NCBI GenBank assembly: GCA_963664935.2
Contig: CAXXSE010000006.1
Coordinates: forward strand, 806,001 to 870,000
DNA length: 64,000 nucleotides
Direction of reading: 5' to 3'
Source of the DNA: G963664935 sp963664935
GTDB taxonomy: Bacteria; Pseudomonadota; Gammaproteobacteria; Methylococcales; G963664935
In this document: piece by piece, positions 1 through 9,607 of the stretch
Position numbering within the stretch: the first letter of the stretch is position 1
Layout of the letters: every line of letters begins with the position of its first letter
Program-made: the position numbers and the translations under genes
The notes under the pieces: generated by a model
What the model saw: only the letters and a program-made list of their open reading frames with translations
Databases searched by the model: none
Told to the model about the DNA's origin: nothing

Positions 1-246
1 GTGCCCTTAACCCTATTATTGCCGGCATTTGTAACCAGTGAGCTGAAAACCGCGTTTCAAATCGGATTTTTGGTGTTTCTACCATTTCTAATCATTGATT
101 TGGTGGTATCGAGCGTCCTGATGTCCATGGGTATGATGATGCTCTCGCCGCTGATTATTTCACTGCCGTTTAAGATTATGTTGTTCGTATTGGCCGACGG
201 TTGGTCTCTAATCATCGAAACCTTGGCGGCGAGTTTTTATGTTTAA
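1..246 (+). CDS. fliP: FliP, flagellar type III export gate protein (3' part)
   Basis: The frame is open from the window edge, so the 5' end lies outside. The visible 81 residues are the conserved FliP C-terminus: the PAFVTSELKTAFQIGF segment, the FLIIDLVVSSVLMSMGMMM membrane segment and a final hydrophobic helix. FliP forms the core of the membrane export gate with FliQ and FliR. fliQ follows after about 20 bases, the usual order. No lesion is visible in this part. Confidence 0.93.
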   Translation: MPLTLLLPAFVTSELKTAFQIGFLVFLPFLIIDLVVSSVLMSMGMMMLSPLIISLPFKIMLFVLADGWSLIIETLAASFYV

Positions 247-267
247 AACCGTGAACCGAATTTCTAT

Positions 268-769
268 ATGACACCGGATGCCGTCATGATGATCGGTCAG
301 GAAGCGTTGGTCGTTGCCGTGAAAATTACAGCGCCGATTCTGCTTTCGTCTCTGGCGGTGGGGTTATTGGTCGCGATGTTTCAAGCGGCAACCCAGATCA
401 ACGAAATGACGCTGACCTTCGTTCCCAAACTGATAATGCTCGGAGCCATCATGGTTATTGCCGGGCCTTGGATTATATCGGTTTTGGTGGATTATATGCA
501 GACCTAGTCTTGTCCAATATGAAATGGCCCTGAAGAGGGGGGTAATTTCTAACGTGAAATGGCCCTGAAACCGAGAACAGATCATAAATTGAGGTTAACT
601 TACGCTTCAGAAGTGTCAAGGAGATTCCTCCGCTACGCTACAAACTCCTCCTTGACACCTCTTCCGCTCCAGTTAAAAGGTTATTCATGATCTGTTCCCA
701 ATTTCAGGGCCATTTATAGATTGGAATAGACTTACCCTTTATCGAAATATTCCTTCGATGATTGGTTAA
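268..769 (+). pseudogene. fliQ: FliQ, export gate subunit, C-terminus cut off by a MITE
   Basis: The ATG at 268 opens a FliQ frame with two hydrophobic helices. After codon 79 (ACC, 502-504) the first bases of an inserted element supply TAG at 505-507. Behind the element the duplicated ACC (734-736) continues in frame with LYRNIPSMIG and TAA at 767-769, which is the expected FliQ tail. Joined, the protein would be 89 residues, the normal length. The present product lacks the last 10 residues. FliQ works with FliP and FliR in the export gate; whether the short form works is unknown. Confidence 0.9.
505..733 (+). mobile_element. 229-bp MITE, copy 1 (in fliQ)
   Basis: This non-coding element has imperfect terminal inverted repeats: AGTCTTGTCCAATATGAAAT at the left, and the right end reads AGTCTATTCCAATCTATAAA in reverse complement. 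Both continue into GGCCCTGAA. It is flanked by a 3-bp duplication, ACC at 502-504 and 734-736. The interior is also nearly palindromic: a GTGTCAAGGAG / CTCCTTGACAC pair flanks the centre and GAACAGATCAT / ATGATCTGTTC lies outside it. I see no base difference from the copy at 7586-7814, in the same orientation. The transposase that moves it is not in view. Confidence 0.9.
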
Positions 770-807
770 CCTTCGTGGGTCATAAGGTCACAATCGGGGT
801 TTAGATT

Positions 808-1580
808 ATGCGGTTTTCCGAAGCTCAATTACTGACCTTAGTGGCTTCGTTCTTTTGGCCTTTACTGAGAATCGGTGGAATGTTCGCCACACTGCCGGTA
901 TTTAGAAGCCATTCCGTACCCGTTCGAATCAGGGTTGTTTTATCGGTCGCGATAACGTTGGCGGTAATGCCTTCGCTGCCTGCTATGCCAACCATGCCAT
1001 TGTTCGGTTATGAAACTTTGATGATAGGCGCGCAGCAGTTGTTAATCGGGATCCTGACGGGCTTTATTCTGCAAATTGTATTTGAAGCAGTGGTTTTTGG
1101 CGGTCAAAGTATCGCCTTCAGTATGGGTTTGGGCTTTGCCTCCATGATCGATCCTCAAACCGGCGTACAAGTACCCATAGTCGCTCAACTTTACACGATT
1201 TTTTCGACCTTGGTTTTTCTCAGCATGGATGGGCATTTGTTATTAATCGAATTATTGGTCGAAAGTTTTCGAACCCTGCCGATATCGATTCAGGGAATTG
1301 GCCCGTCGGATTTTGGCAATTGATTCAGTGGGGTAGCCGGATATTCGCCGGGGGATTTTTATTCGCACTACCCGTATTGAGTACTTTGCTGTTGGTCAAT
1401 TTAAGTTTTGGAGTGGCCACGCGCGCGGCGCCACAATTAAATATTTTTTCGGTTGGATTCGTGGTTACCATTTTGTTGGGCTGGATTTTGATCTTGCTAA
1501 CCTTGCCGAATGTTTTGTCCTGGTTTTCTGGCTTTTTATCTGAAGCTTATCAATTGATAACAGAGATTTTATCTAATTAA
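808..1580 (+). pseudogene. fliR: FliR, export gate protein, frameshifted
   Basis: The first frame (808-1323) gives a typical FliR N-terminus with several membrane helices. It ends early at ...GPSDFGN. The next frame (to 1580) continues with IQWGSRIFAGG and RAAPQLNIFSVGF, the conserved FliR C-terminal half. One missing T in the T run at 1311-1314 would rejoin them as DFWQLIQWGS, giving about 257 residues, the family norm. FliR completes the export gate. flhB starts 3 bases after the stop. A homopolymer sequencing error is possible, but neighbouring genes have other kinds of lesion. Confidence 0.88.
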
Positions 1581-1582
1581 AC

Positions 1583-2727
1583 ATGGCTGAAAACACAGGC
1601 CAAGAGCGTACCGAAGAGCCCACCGAGAAACGCCTGGAGGATTCCCGGCGCAAAGGTCAAATCGCTCGTTCCAGAGAATTGAATACTTTCGTTGTCATGG
1701 TCTCTGGCGCAACGTTGCTGATGTTTGCCGGACAACGGATGATGGCGGATTCGATCAGCTTATTCCGTGGCCAATTTTCGCTGACCCGCGACGAGATTTT
1801 TGACTCGAGTATCGTAGTGGCGCAATTATCCCAATCAATATTATCGGGCTTTTCGTCAATCGTCCCGCTGCTTGTCGTTACCGTTGTATCGGCATTTGTC
1901 GGTTCGATTTCATGTGGTGGTTGGATATTCAGTTCCCAGGCCTTCGCGCCCAAATTCGAACGTTTCGACCCGATAAAGGGGATAGGGCGTCTTTTTTCGG
2001 TGCGGAGTTTAGTGGAGTTGGTCAAAGCTCTGTTGAAAGTCACACTGGTTTTGGGTGTCATGACGATTCTATTTCGAGTGTTTTTCGATGAATTTTTGGA
2101 ATTGAATCGGGAGCCGCTTGGCCCGGCTGTGAGCCATGCGGCAAGCCTTATTGGCGTGTCCTTTATCATTCTTTGCTGTTCGTTAGTTGTTATCGCGGCA
2201 ATCGATGTGCCTTTTCAGCGTTGGAATCACAAAAAGCAGTTGAAAATGACCCGCCAGGAAGTTAAGGACGAGGCTAAGGAACGGGACGGCAATCCGGAAG
2301 TTAAAGGCCGAATCCGCCGTTTGCAAATGGAAATGGCCCAACAAAGGATGATGGAAAAAGTACCCACGGCCGATGTCATCGTGACCAACCCGACCCACTA
2401 TGCCGTGGCGATTCGATACGATCCCGATAAGGCGCAAGCGCCACGGGTGGTGGCTAAGGGCAAAGACCTCATTGCCGCTAAAATTCGTTCCCTGGCCAAT
2501 GGGGCACGGATTCCCTTGGTCACGGCGCCGCCTTTAGCCAGAGCATTGTATTCCTCGGTCAAGCTTGATGCGGAAATCCCAAAAGAGCTCTATTTGGCAG
2601 TGGCGCAGGTTTGGCTTATATCTATCAATTAAACCAAGCGCACGGGTTTTCTACTGAATATCCAGTACCTCCTCAAGACTTACCGGTACCCGATTCTTTA
2701 ATTGATTCAATAGATCACCATGAATAA
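1583..2727 (+). pseudogene. flhB: FlhB, export substrate-switch protein, late frameshift
   Basis: The open frame (1583-2634) encodes 349 residues with the basic N-terminus (ERTEEPTEKRLEDSRRKG), four membrane helices and the autocleavage motif NPTH near residue 269. The end reads VWLISIN, whereas FlhB proteins continue LAYIYQL. Adding one T to the run at 2610-2612 restores that and extends the frame to 2727, about 381 residues, overlapping the flhA start by 8 bases. Only the last part of the cytoplasmic domain is affected, so some function might remain. FlhB switches export from rod/hook to filament substrates. Confidence 0.88.
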
Positions 2728-4807
2728 AGACCAGTTTTTTGACAACGTTAAAATGGTCGGGCGCCAGGGCTTAGGAACGCCAATATTTATCTTGGTGCTG
2801 CTGGCGATGGTTATGCTTCCTATCCCCCCGTCTCTATTGGATCTTTTTTTTACCTTCAATATTTCTTTCTCGTTGATTATTTTGTTAGTCGTGGTGCATA
2901 CCTTACGGCCCCTTGATTTCGCCATATTTCCAACGGTGATCTTGGTTTCGACCTTATTGAGACTTGCTTTGAATGTAGAATCGACTCGAGTTGTTCTTCT
3001 TGAAGGTCATCAGGGGGGCGATGCCGCGGGAAAGGTCATTGCCGCGTTCGGAGAATTCGTCATTGGGGGTAACTATACGGTCGGATTCGTAGTATTCGCT
3101 ATTCTCGTGATCATCAATTTCGTTGTGGTCACCAAGGGCGCGGGCCGTGTCTCCGAAGTCAGCGCCCGATTTACTCTGGATGCTTTACCCGGTAAACAGA
3201 TGTCCATCGACGCCGATTTGAATTCCGGCATGCTGACCCAGGAAGAAGCCCGCCTGCGCCGGGAGGAGATTGCCCAGGAAGCCGATTTTTACGGATCGAT
3301 GGATGGCGCCAGTAAGTTTGTTCGCGGCGATGCCATCGCCGGCATATTGATTCTATTCATCAATATTATCGGTGGATTTATCATCGGTACCGCCCAGCAC
3401 GGCTTAAGTTTTTCCGAGGCCGCGCAAAATTATGCGCTACTGACGATCGGTGACGGTTTAGTGGCGCAGGTACCCTCGCTCCTGCTTTCAACAGCGTCGG
3501 CGATCATTGTCACCCGGGTGACCCGAGGCAACCAGGATATGGGCAATCAGTTTTTCCAGCAATTTACCGAGAATCCGAAAGTTTTGGCGGTGACCGCGGG
3601 TGTTATCGGAATGTTGGGTATTATTCCGGGAATGCCGAATTTGGTGTTTTTATTTTTCGCGGGGGTGCTGGGTGGAATTGCGTACCTTTTGGATCACAAA
3701 AAAAACAGGCGCGACGATTTGGAAACCGAAGCGGTCATCCCCGCTCCATCGCCTGAAACCAACGAGCTTTCCTGGGATGATGTGCTTCCGGTGGATATCA
3801 TTGGCTTGGAAGTCGGGTATCGGTTTATTTCATTGGTGGACCGAAATCAGGGTGGACAATTGATGATGCGTATCAAAGGCGTCCGAAAAAAGCTTTCCCA
3901 GGAATTGGGTTTTCTTATTCCCTCGGTGCATATACGGGATAATCTCGATTTAGCACCCAACGATTATCGAATTTCGATCCTGGGCGTGACGGTTTCGCAA
4001 GCCGAAGTATATCCGGAACGCGAATTGGCCATTAATCCCGGACAAGTATTCGGGAAATTGAAGGGGATAGAGGGACACGATCCGGCATTTGGTTTGGAAG
4101 CGGTATGGATCGAACCCGAGCAAAAGGATCACGCCCAAACCTTAGGTTATACGGTGGTCGATCCGGGGACCGTCATTGCCACGCATTTAAGCCACATATT
4201 ACAGACCCAAGCCCACCAAATATTCGGTCACGAAGATACCCAGCAACTATTGGATGGTTTGGCGCGGAAGGCGCCCAAATTGGTCGAAGATCTAATTCCA
4301 AAAACGCTTCCATTGAGTATTGTCGTTAAAGTATTGCAGAATCTTCTGAAGGAAAAAGTGCCCATTCGTGATATTCGGTCGATCGTCGAGACTTTGGCGG
4401 AGTATGGGGCTAAGAGTCAAGACCCCGACGCACTAACGGCGGTGGTACGCACTACCCTAGGACCGTCAATTGTTCAAAAAATCAGTGGAATCAAAGAGGA
4501 AATCCCCGTTATTACTCTTAAGCCGGATTTGGAACAATTGTTGCACCAGACATTACAAACTTCGGGATTGGAGAGTGCCGCCATCGAACCCGGGCTTGCC
4601 CAACGCATCCAAGAATCGTTGCGGGAGAGTACAAAAAATCTCGAGGCTCAAGGGCATTCACCGGTATTGTTGGTTTCGTCCGCATCGCGGCCATGGTTGG
4701 CGCGATTCGTGAGGCATACCTTAAAAGGTTTGCATGTGCTGGCTTATACCGAGATTCCTGACGAGAGACAGGTAAAAGTCGTGGCCACGGTCGGTCAAAG
4801 TGTTTGA
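2720..4807 (+). CDS. flhA: FlhA, flagellar export gate protein
   Basis: This is a complete 695-residue FlhA. The N-terminal half has about eight membrane helices and the conserved cytoplasmic loop (GRVSEVSARFTLDALPGKQM, then D/E-rich LRREEIAQEADFYGSMDGA). The C-terminal cytoplasmic domain (from about residue 350) docks chaperone-substrate complexes. The start at 2720 overlaps the repaired flhB end, as expected for translational coupling. It is one of the few intact structural export genes in this cluster. Confidence 0.95.
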   Translation: MNKDQFFDNVKMVGRQGLGTPIFILVLLAMVMLPIPPSLLDLFFTFNISFSLIILLVVVHTLRPLDFAIFPTVILVSTLLRLALNVESTRVVLLEGHQGGDAAGKVIAAFGEFVIGGNYTVGFVVFAILVIINFVVVTKGAGRVSEVSARFTLDALPGKQMSIDADLNSGMLTQEEARLRREEIAQEADFYGSMDGASKFVRGDAIAGILILFINIIGGFIIGTAQHGLSFSEAAQNYALLTIGDGLVAQVPSLLLSTASAIIVTRVTRGNQDMGNQFFQQFTENPKVLAVTAGVIGMLGIIPGMPNLVFLFFAGVLGGIAYLLDHKKNRRDDLETEAVIPAPSPETNELSWDDVLPVDIIGLEVGYRFISLVDRNQGGQLMMRIKGVRKKLSQELGFLIPSVHIRDNLDLAPNDYRISILGVTVSQAEVYPERELAINPGQVFGKLKGIEGHDPAFGLEAVWIEPEQKDHAQTLGYTVVDPGTVIATHLSHILQTQAHQIFGHEDTQQLLDGLARKAPKLVEDLIPKTLPLSIVVKVLQNLLKEKVPIRDIRSIVETLAEYGAKSQDPDALTAVVRTTLGPSIVQKISGIKEEIPVITLKPDLEQLLHQTLQTSGLESAAIEPGLAQRIQESLRESTKNLEAQGHSPVLLVSSASRPWLARFVRHTLKGLHVLAYTEIPDERQVKVVATVGQSV

Positions 4808-4826
4808 GTTGTGAAGAGATGTTTCG

Positions 4827-6176
4827 ATGAAAGTTAACGGTTTTTAGCGCCTGATATCCGCCAGGCAATGCGAATGGTTCGTGAACAACAGGGTCCGGAT
4901 GCGGTTATTTTGTCGAATCGTAAAGTCGAGGATGGGATCGAGATTGTTAGCGCATTGGATTTCGATGCGGAATTGCTTAGCCAAACGATGTTGGAATCCT
5001 CAGGGACGGTCAGGATAAAGGATGAGAATAGCGTCACCGAAGAAATTCCCGAAGTCGATCAAGCAAAATCTGAATTAGAGACTAAACAATCGGGGGCTCG
5101 TGGCTTGGGTTCGATTATGGATCGATTCACGGGGGGGGGGGAGCAAGGGTCTTGAGGATTTGAGCCATCGCCTAGGGGGTGAATCCCCAACTCCAGGGGT
5201 TAAACCCCTTGATGCGAAGGTCGGAATATCCCATGAAAATTTGGAAATTTCAGGCTTACATCAAGAAATTCAAGACATTCGCCGCCAGTTGAATAATGTC
5301 ATGTCTGAAAACGCCAATACCCGATCCAGTCCCCAACATCCCACCCACATCGGTGTATTGCGGCATTTCTCACAATACGGTTTTCAAAAACGGCTATGTC
5401 TCGATTTGGCAAACCAATTCGGAACGGATTTTGATTTTGCCGACGCCAAACAAAAAGCAATGGATGCACTGGCCGCCAAAATACCGATATCCGGGGATGA
5501 TTTGATCGATGACCAGGGGGTCATCGCTTTGGTGGGACCTACGGGGGTTGGGAAAACCACGACCATAGCAAAGTTAGCATCAAATATTCGATTGAAATAC
5601 GGTCCGAACCAATTGGCTTTGGTATCCATTGATAATTTTCGACTCGGCGCCCATGAACAGCTGAATACCTACGGCCGAATTTTAGGAATTCCAGTACGTA
5701 CCGCATCAAGTCCGGGCGAGCTGAGACGGATTATGAAAGGATTTAGGAATAAACGTTTAGTACTGGTGGATACCGCCGGCATGGGGCAGCACGATCATCG
5801 ATTAGCCCGTCAGCGGTCTTTTCTCCATGACCTACAATTGCCGATCAAGACCTACCTTTTGATGTCCGCGGCCAGCCAATTAAGTGTTTTAAAAGAAGTC
5901 GTCAATGCCTTTCGAGGATTTCAGCCAAAAGCCTGTATTCTGACTAAACTTGATGAAGCTACATCTCTTGGGCCAGCACTGTCTTTGATTATCGAACAAC
6001 GCTTGCCGTTATCTTTTATCACCGATGGGCAAAATGTGCCGGATGATATTTATCCGGCAAACCGGGATTTGATGATCAAACGAAGTTTTGAAAAGGATCA
6101 GGGGAATAACAACGAAATAGTCACGGATCAGGGGCAATTCGAGCATCAAAAATGTGTTGCCCAAGACTATTTGTAA
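4827..6176 (+). pseudogene. flhF: FlhF, SRP-type GTPase for polar flagellum placement, two frameshifts
   Basis: ATG at 4827 starts MKVNGF, then a TAG. One more T in the run at 4841-4845 continues as APDIRQAMRMVREQQGPDAVI, the FlhF N-terminus. A second shift lies in an 11-G run (5131-5141); 10 Gs would give a continuous frame. The rest is intact: P-loop GPTGVGKTTTIAKLAS near 5538, DTAGMGQHD, and LTKLDEA. The two lesions compensate in length, so start and end share a frame (about 449 codons). FlhF sets number and polar position of flagella with FlhG. The stop codon lies inside the left end of a small MITE. Confidence 0.87.
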
Positions 6177-6293
6177 CTATCCAGCTCACACCTTGGATTT
6201 CGCTAATTCCGTGTAGAAAAATGATTATTTACACGTGCAAACACATATTCTTCGCCTTGAACTGACGAATTTCGGGGCAATCTGAGCAGTTAC
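6173..6293 (-). mobile_element. 121-bp MITE family 2, copy a
   Basis: The element is bounded by GTAACTATCCAG at the left and CTGAGCAGTTAC-like sequence at the right, forming terminal inverted repeats. It contains no ORF. Its reverse complement matches the 121-bp element at 8262-8382 over its whole length with scattered differences, including a central TTTRCACGTGTAAAT block. It fills the flhF-flhG gap and provides the flhF stop codon. Confidence 0.7.
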
Positions 6294-6329
6294 GATTATT
6301 TATAAATAATTCCGCTAATTAAAAAAATA

Positions 6330-7172
6330 ATGATGAATCGATTTAAACCGGTACGTGTCTTCGCGGTGGTTAGCGGTAAAGGTGGCGTTGGCAAAACCAA
6401 TGTCGCGGTCAACCTTGGGGTTTCCTTGATTGAGCAGGGGCATCGGGTGGCTTTACTCGATGCGGATATGGGCTTGGGGAATATCGATGTTCTACTGGGA
6501 TTGAAACCCAAGTTTAATCTATTCCACGTGCTGAATGGAGAAAGGACCCTGGACGAGATAATGGTTACCACGCCCGAAGGTTTAAGAGTGATTCCCGCCT
6601 CTTCGGGTATTCAGAGTATGTCCGAATTATCGTCAATGGAACAAGCAGCTGTGATTCGCGCCTTCGGTGAGGTCGAACAGGAGATCGATGTACTCATTGT
6701 CGATACCGCAGCGGGGATTGCCGGCGGTGTGGTTAATTTCGCGAAGGCCTGTCAAGAAGTCATTGTGGTCGTTTGCGACGAGCCGACGTCGCTGACCGAT
6801 GCATACGCGCTGATCAAAGTACTCAATCGTGACCATGGTCTCTACCGATTTCAGATTTTGACCAATATGGTCAAAACCTCCACACAGGGCTTCGGATTAT
6901 ATACCAAGCTTTGTAAGGTCTCTGACCAATATATGGATGTGACGTTAAATTTTTTGGGATCGGTTCCGGAAGATGAATCCTTGCGAAAGGCGGTTCGAAA
7001 GCAACGCGCGGTTGTGCAAGCCTTTCCAAGCAGCCGTTCCGCTCAGGCCTTTAAAGATTTGGCCGCTAAAACACTATCGTGGCCTCTGGCCGATACCGCA
7101 GGCGGAAAACTTGAATTTTTCATCGAACGCATGGTGAATTCAAATCGGATGGTAAGCGAAGCGTTGGCATGA
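6330..7172 (+). CDS. flhG: FlhG (FleN), MinD-type ATPase controlling flagellar number
   Basis: This is a complete 280-residue ParA/MinD ATPase. It has the deviant Walker A VVSGKGGVGKTNVAVNLG, the switch I DADMGLGNIDVLLG and the Walker B VLIVDTAAGI. It counters FlhF and limits polar flagella. ATG at 6330 is followed by a second ATG at 6333; either could be used. The stop overlaps the fliA start (ATGA), so the two are probably translated together. Confidence 0.95.
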   Translation: MMNRFKPVRVFAVVSGKGGVGKTNVAVNLGVSLIEQGHRVALLDADMGLGNIDVLLGLKPKFNLFHVLNGERTLDEIMVTTPEGLRVIPASSGIQSMSELSSMEQAAVIRAFGEVEQEIDVLIVDTAAGIAGGVVNFAKACQEVIVVVCDEPTSLTDAYALIKVLNRDHGLYRFQILTNMVKTSTQGFGLYTKLCKVSDQYMDVTLNFLGSVPEDESLRKAVRKQRAVVQAFPSSRSAQAFKDLAAKTLSWPLADTAGGKLEFFIERMVNSNRMVSEALA

Positions 7173-8132
7173 AGAGTGTTGCGGCTTATGCTGCTCAAGA
7201 AAATCAAGATTATGAAACGCTGGTTGCGCGTCATGCTCCATTAGTCAAAAAAATAGCGTGTCATCTATTAAATCGTCTGCCTGGCACCATTCAGTTGGAT
7301 GACTTGATTCAGGCAGGTATGATCGGTTTGATCCAGGCATTTCGCAATTACGATCATAGTCAGGGCGCCAGTTTCGAAACCTATGCCGGGATCAGAATTC
7401 GGGGTGCGATGCTGGATGAAGTCAGGCGCTCCGATTGGACACCTCGCTCGGTCCACAAAAAAGCCCGGTTGGTGGCCGAAGCGATGCGGACGATTGAAAT
7501 CCGTACCGGAAGAGACGCTCGCGATGTTGAAGTGGCGGAGGAGTTGGCTATCGACATTGGCGATTATCACAGAATTTTACAAGACTAGTCTTGTCCAATA
7601 TGAAATGGCCCTGAAGAGGGGGGTAATTTCTAACGTGAAATGGCCCTGAAACCGAGAACAGATCATAAATTGAGGTTAACTTACGCTTCAGAAGTGTCAA
7701 GGAGATTCCTCCGCTACGCTACAAACTCCTCCTTGACACCTCTTCCGCTCCAGTTAAAAGGTTATTCATGATCTGTTCCCAATTTCAGGGCCATTTATAG
7801 ATTGGAATAGACTTGACTCGTTGGGGTGCAGGATATTCAGTATTGACGAACTCAACCAAAGTGAAGATAGTTTTATCGAGGGGTCCACCGTCGACTTAGA
7901 GGCTCCAGTCGATAGTTTGACCCGGGCTGGATTTAAATCAGCATTGGTGGACTCGATCGCGGGTCTGCCGGAACGGGAACGGTTGGTGATTTCACTTTAT
8001 TACGACGATGAACTTAACCTGCGGGAAATTGGCGAAACACTTTGTGTCAGCGAATCTCGTGTTTGCCAAATTCATTCCCAGGCGATGTTGCGGCTACGCG
8101 CCAGGATGGTTGATTGGTTAGACGAGGAGTGA
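7169..8132 (+). pseudogene. fliA: FliA, flagellar sigma-28, interrupted by a MITE
   Basis: The first 139 codons encode sigma-28 region 2 (HAPLVKKIACHLLNRLPG, the DLIQAGMIGL core-binding segment) and the start of region 3. TAG at the left end of the 229-bp MITE follows codon 139. Sequence resumes after the element with a duplicated GAC (7815-7817): SLGCRIFSIDEL, then region 4 LREIGETLCVSESRVCQIHS. Joined, it is 243 residues, normal for FliA. Element plus duplication is 232 bases, so the frame is also lost. Late flagellar genes that depend on this sigma factor would not be transcribed from this copy. Confidence 0.93.
7586..7814 (+). mobile_element. 229-bp MITE, copy 2 (in fliA)
   Basis: I find no base differing from the copy at 505-733, and the orientation is the same. 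It is flanked by a 3-bp duplication GAC (7583-7585 and 7815-7817). Identity of the two copies implies recent movement. As in fliQ, it landed between codons so its leading TAG ends translation at once. Confidence 0.92.
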
Positions 8133-8261
8133 TCGAGAGATTAAACGATGGACAGATACACAATTTCAGACTATCTATTTAAGGTGAGTAGGGAATGAAA
8201 CCCATCAATGACGTTAGATTCTTCGAATGGATCTAAACGGGTAACTATTCAGCACGATGTT

Positions 8262-8382
8262 GTAACTGTTCAGATTGCCCCTGAAATCCGTCAGTTTAAG
8301 GCGAAAAATGTGAGTTTACACGTGTAAATGATCATTTTTCAACGTAGAAATGGCGTATTTCAGGGGTGAGCTGAATAGTTAC
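8262..8382 (+). mobile_element. 121-bp MITE family 2, copy b
   Basis: GTAACTGTTCAG at the left and CTGAATAGTTAC at the right form the terminal inverted repeats; the length equals copy a (6173-6293), which lies in the opposite orientation. A partial extra end GTAACTATTCAG precedes it at 8241. An 11-bp direct repeat CTAAACGGGTA occurs at 8233-8243 and 8383-8393 and may be the target duplication of a composite insertion. It occupies most of the 8133-8427 gap between fliA and cheY, where I see no gene. Confidence 0.68.
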
Positions 8383-8427
8383 CTAAACGGGTACATTCTT
8401 AATGGTGACATAGAAAGTTAATGGTGA

Positions 8428-8826
8428 ATGTTTGTGGATAAAGATATAAAGATCCTCATTGTGGATGATTTTTCAACGATGAGGCGCATTATTAAAAATT
8501 TACTGCGTGAACTCGGTTTTACCAATACCGTTGAAGCCGACGACGGTCAAACCGCTTTGCCGAAGTTGCAGGCGGGTGGGATCGATTTTTTAGTGACCGA
8601 TTGGAACATGCCCGGGATGACTGGTTTGGAATTGTTGAAGGCGGTGAGGGCTGATCCGAATCTGTCGAGCATGCCGATTTTGATGGTGACCGCGGAAGCT
8701 AAACGCGAACAGATCGTCGTCGTCGCTGAAGCGGGCGTCAATGGCTATATTATCAAGCCGTTTACCGCAGCGACATTGAAGGAAAAGATTGAGAAGATCT
8801 TTGATAGGATCAGCGCCAGTGCTTGA
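8428..8826 (+). CDS. cheY: CheY, chemotaxis response regulator
   Basis: This is a complete 132-residue single-domain receiver. It shows the acidic pair and start of the fold ILIVDDFSTMRRI, the phospho-acceptor Asp in VTDWNMPGMTG, the Thr in LMVTAEAKRE and the Lys in IIKPFTAATL. Phospho-CheY binds the flagellar switch. No lesion is seen. A MITE sits directly upstream and may have replaced native promoter sequence. Confidence 0.95.
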   Translation: MFVDKDIKILIVDDFSTMRRIIKNLLRELGFTNTVEADDGQTALPKLQAGGIDFLVTDWNMPGMTGLELLKAVRADPNLSSMPILMVTAEAKREQIVVVAEAGVNGYIIKPFTAATLKEKIEKIFDRISASA

Positions 8827-8836
8827 TGGACCAAAT

Positions 8837-9598
8837 ATGGAGGTGTTGACACGAGAAAAAACAATCGAAAAACCCGTAGAAAGCCTTTTGGCACAAGCGA
8901 GGGAGCTGGTAACGGCCATTGAGCAAGGGGACGATCTAGCCGCGGACCGGCTCCTCGATGAAATAAAAGCGGTTCGCGAAACCGATTTATATCAAAAATT
9001 GGGACAATTAACTCGTGAACTCCACGATAAAATGCTTGGGTTCGCCCTCGATTCCAGGATTGCCGATTTGACCCATACGGAGATTCCCGATGCGCGGGAA
9101 CGACTGAATTATGTCATCACCATGACCCAGGAAGCGGCGGATACGACCTTGAATGCTGTGGAAGAATTGGTGCCGCTCACGGAAAAAATGGGGAAGCAGT
9201 CGAGCGAGCTATCGTTGAAATGGGAGCGGTTTCTTCAACGGGAAATGCCCTACGCTGAATTCAAAACGCTTAGTACGGAATTATAGGGGTATTTTCCCGA
9301 ATCGAAAACCGGCATCGAAACCATCAGGACTAAGTTGAACGAAGTCCTTCTCGCTCAGGGGTTTCAGGATGTGACCGGCCAGATTATTCGGCGAGTAATC
9401 GGGCTGGTACAGGATGTTGAGGAAAGCATGGTAGAGCTGATTCGCTTGTCGGGGCAACCGGGGTCTATTCAGGATGATCGTTCGGAACAGTCCACGGAGC
9501 CGCATTTGGAAGGACCTACGGTTCCGGGAGTCGAGCAAGGTAAGATGATGGAAAATCAGGATGATGTCGACGATTTATTATCAAGTCTTGGATTTTAA
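8837..9598 (+). pseudogene. cheZ: CheZ, CheY-P phosphatase, in-frame amber stop
   Basis: ATG at 8837 (MEVLTREKT) opens a CheZ frame of 253 codons. TAG at 9284-9286 (codon 150) interrupts it in frame. The sequence then continues without a shift: FPESKTGIETIRTKLNEVLL, then FQDVTGQIIRRVI, which holds the catalytic Gln. The C-terminal CheY-binding tail VDDLLSSLGF ends at 9598. The truncated product would lack the active site and docking tail. A substitution, not an indel, causes the lesion, so a homopolymer error does not explain it. Confidence 0.92.
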
Positions 9599-9607
9599 AG
9601 GAATCTG

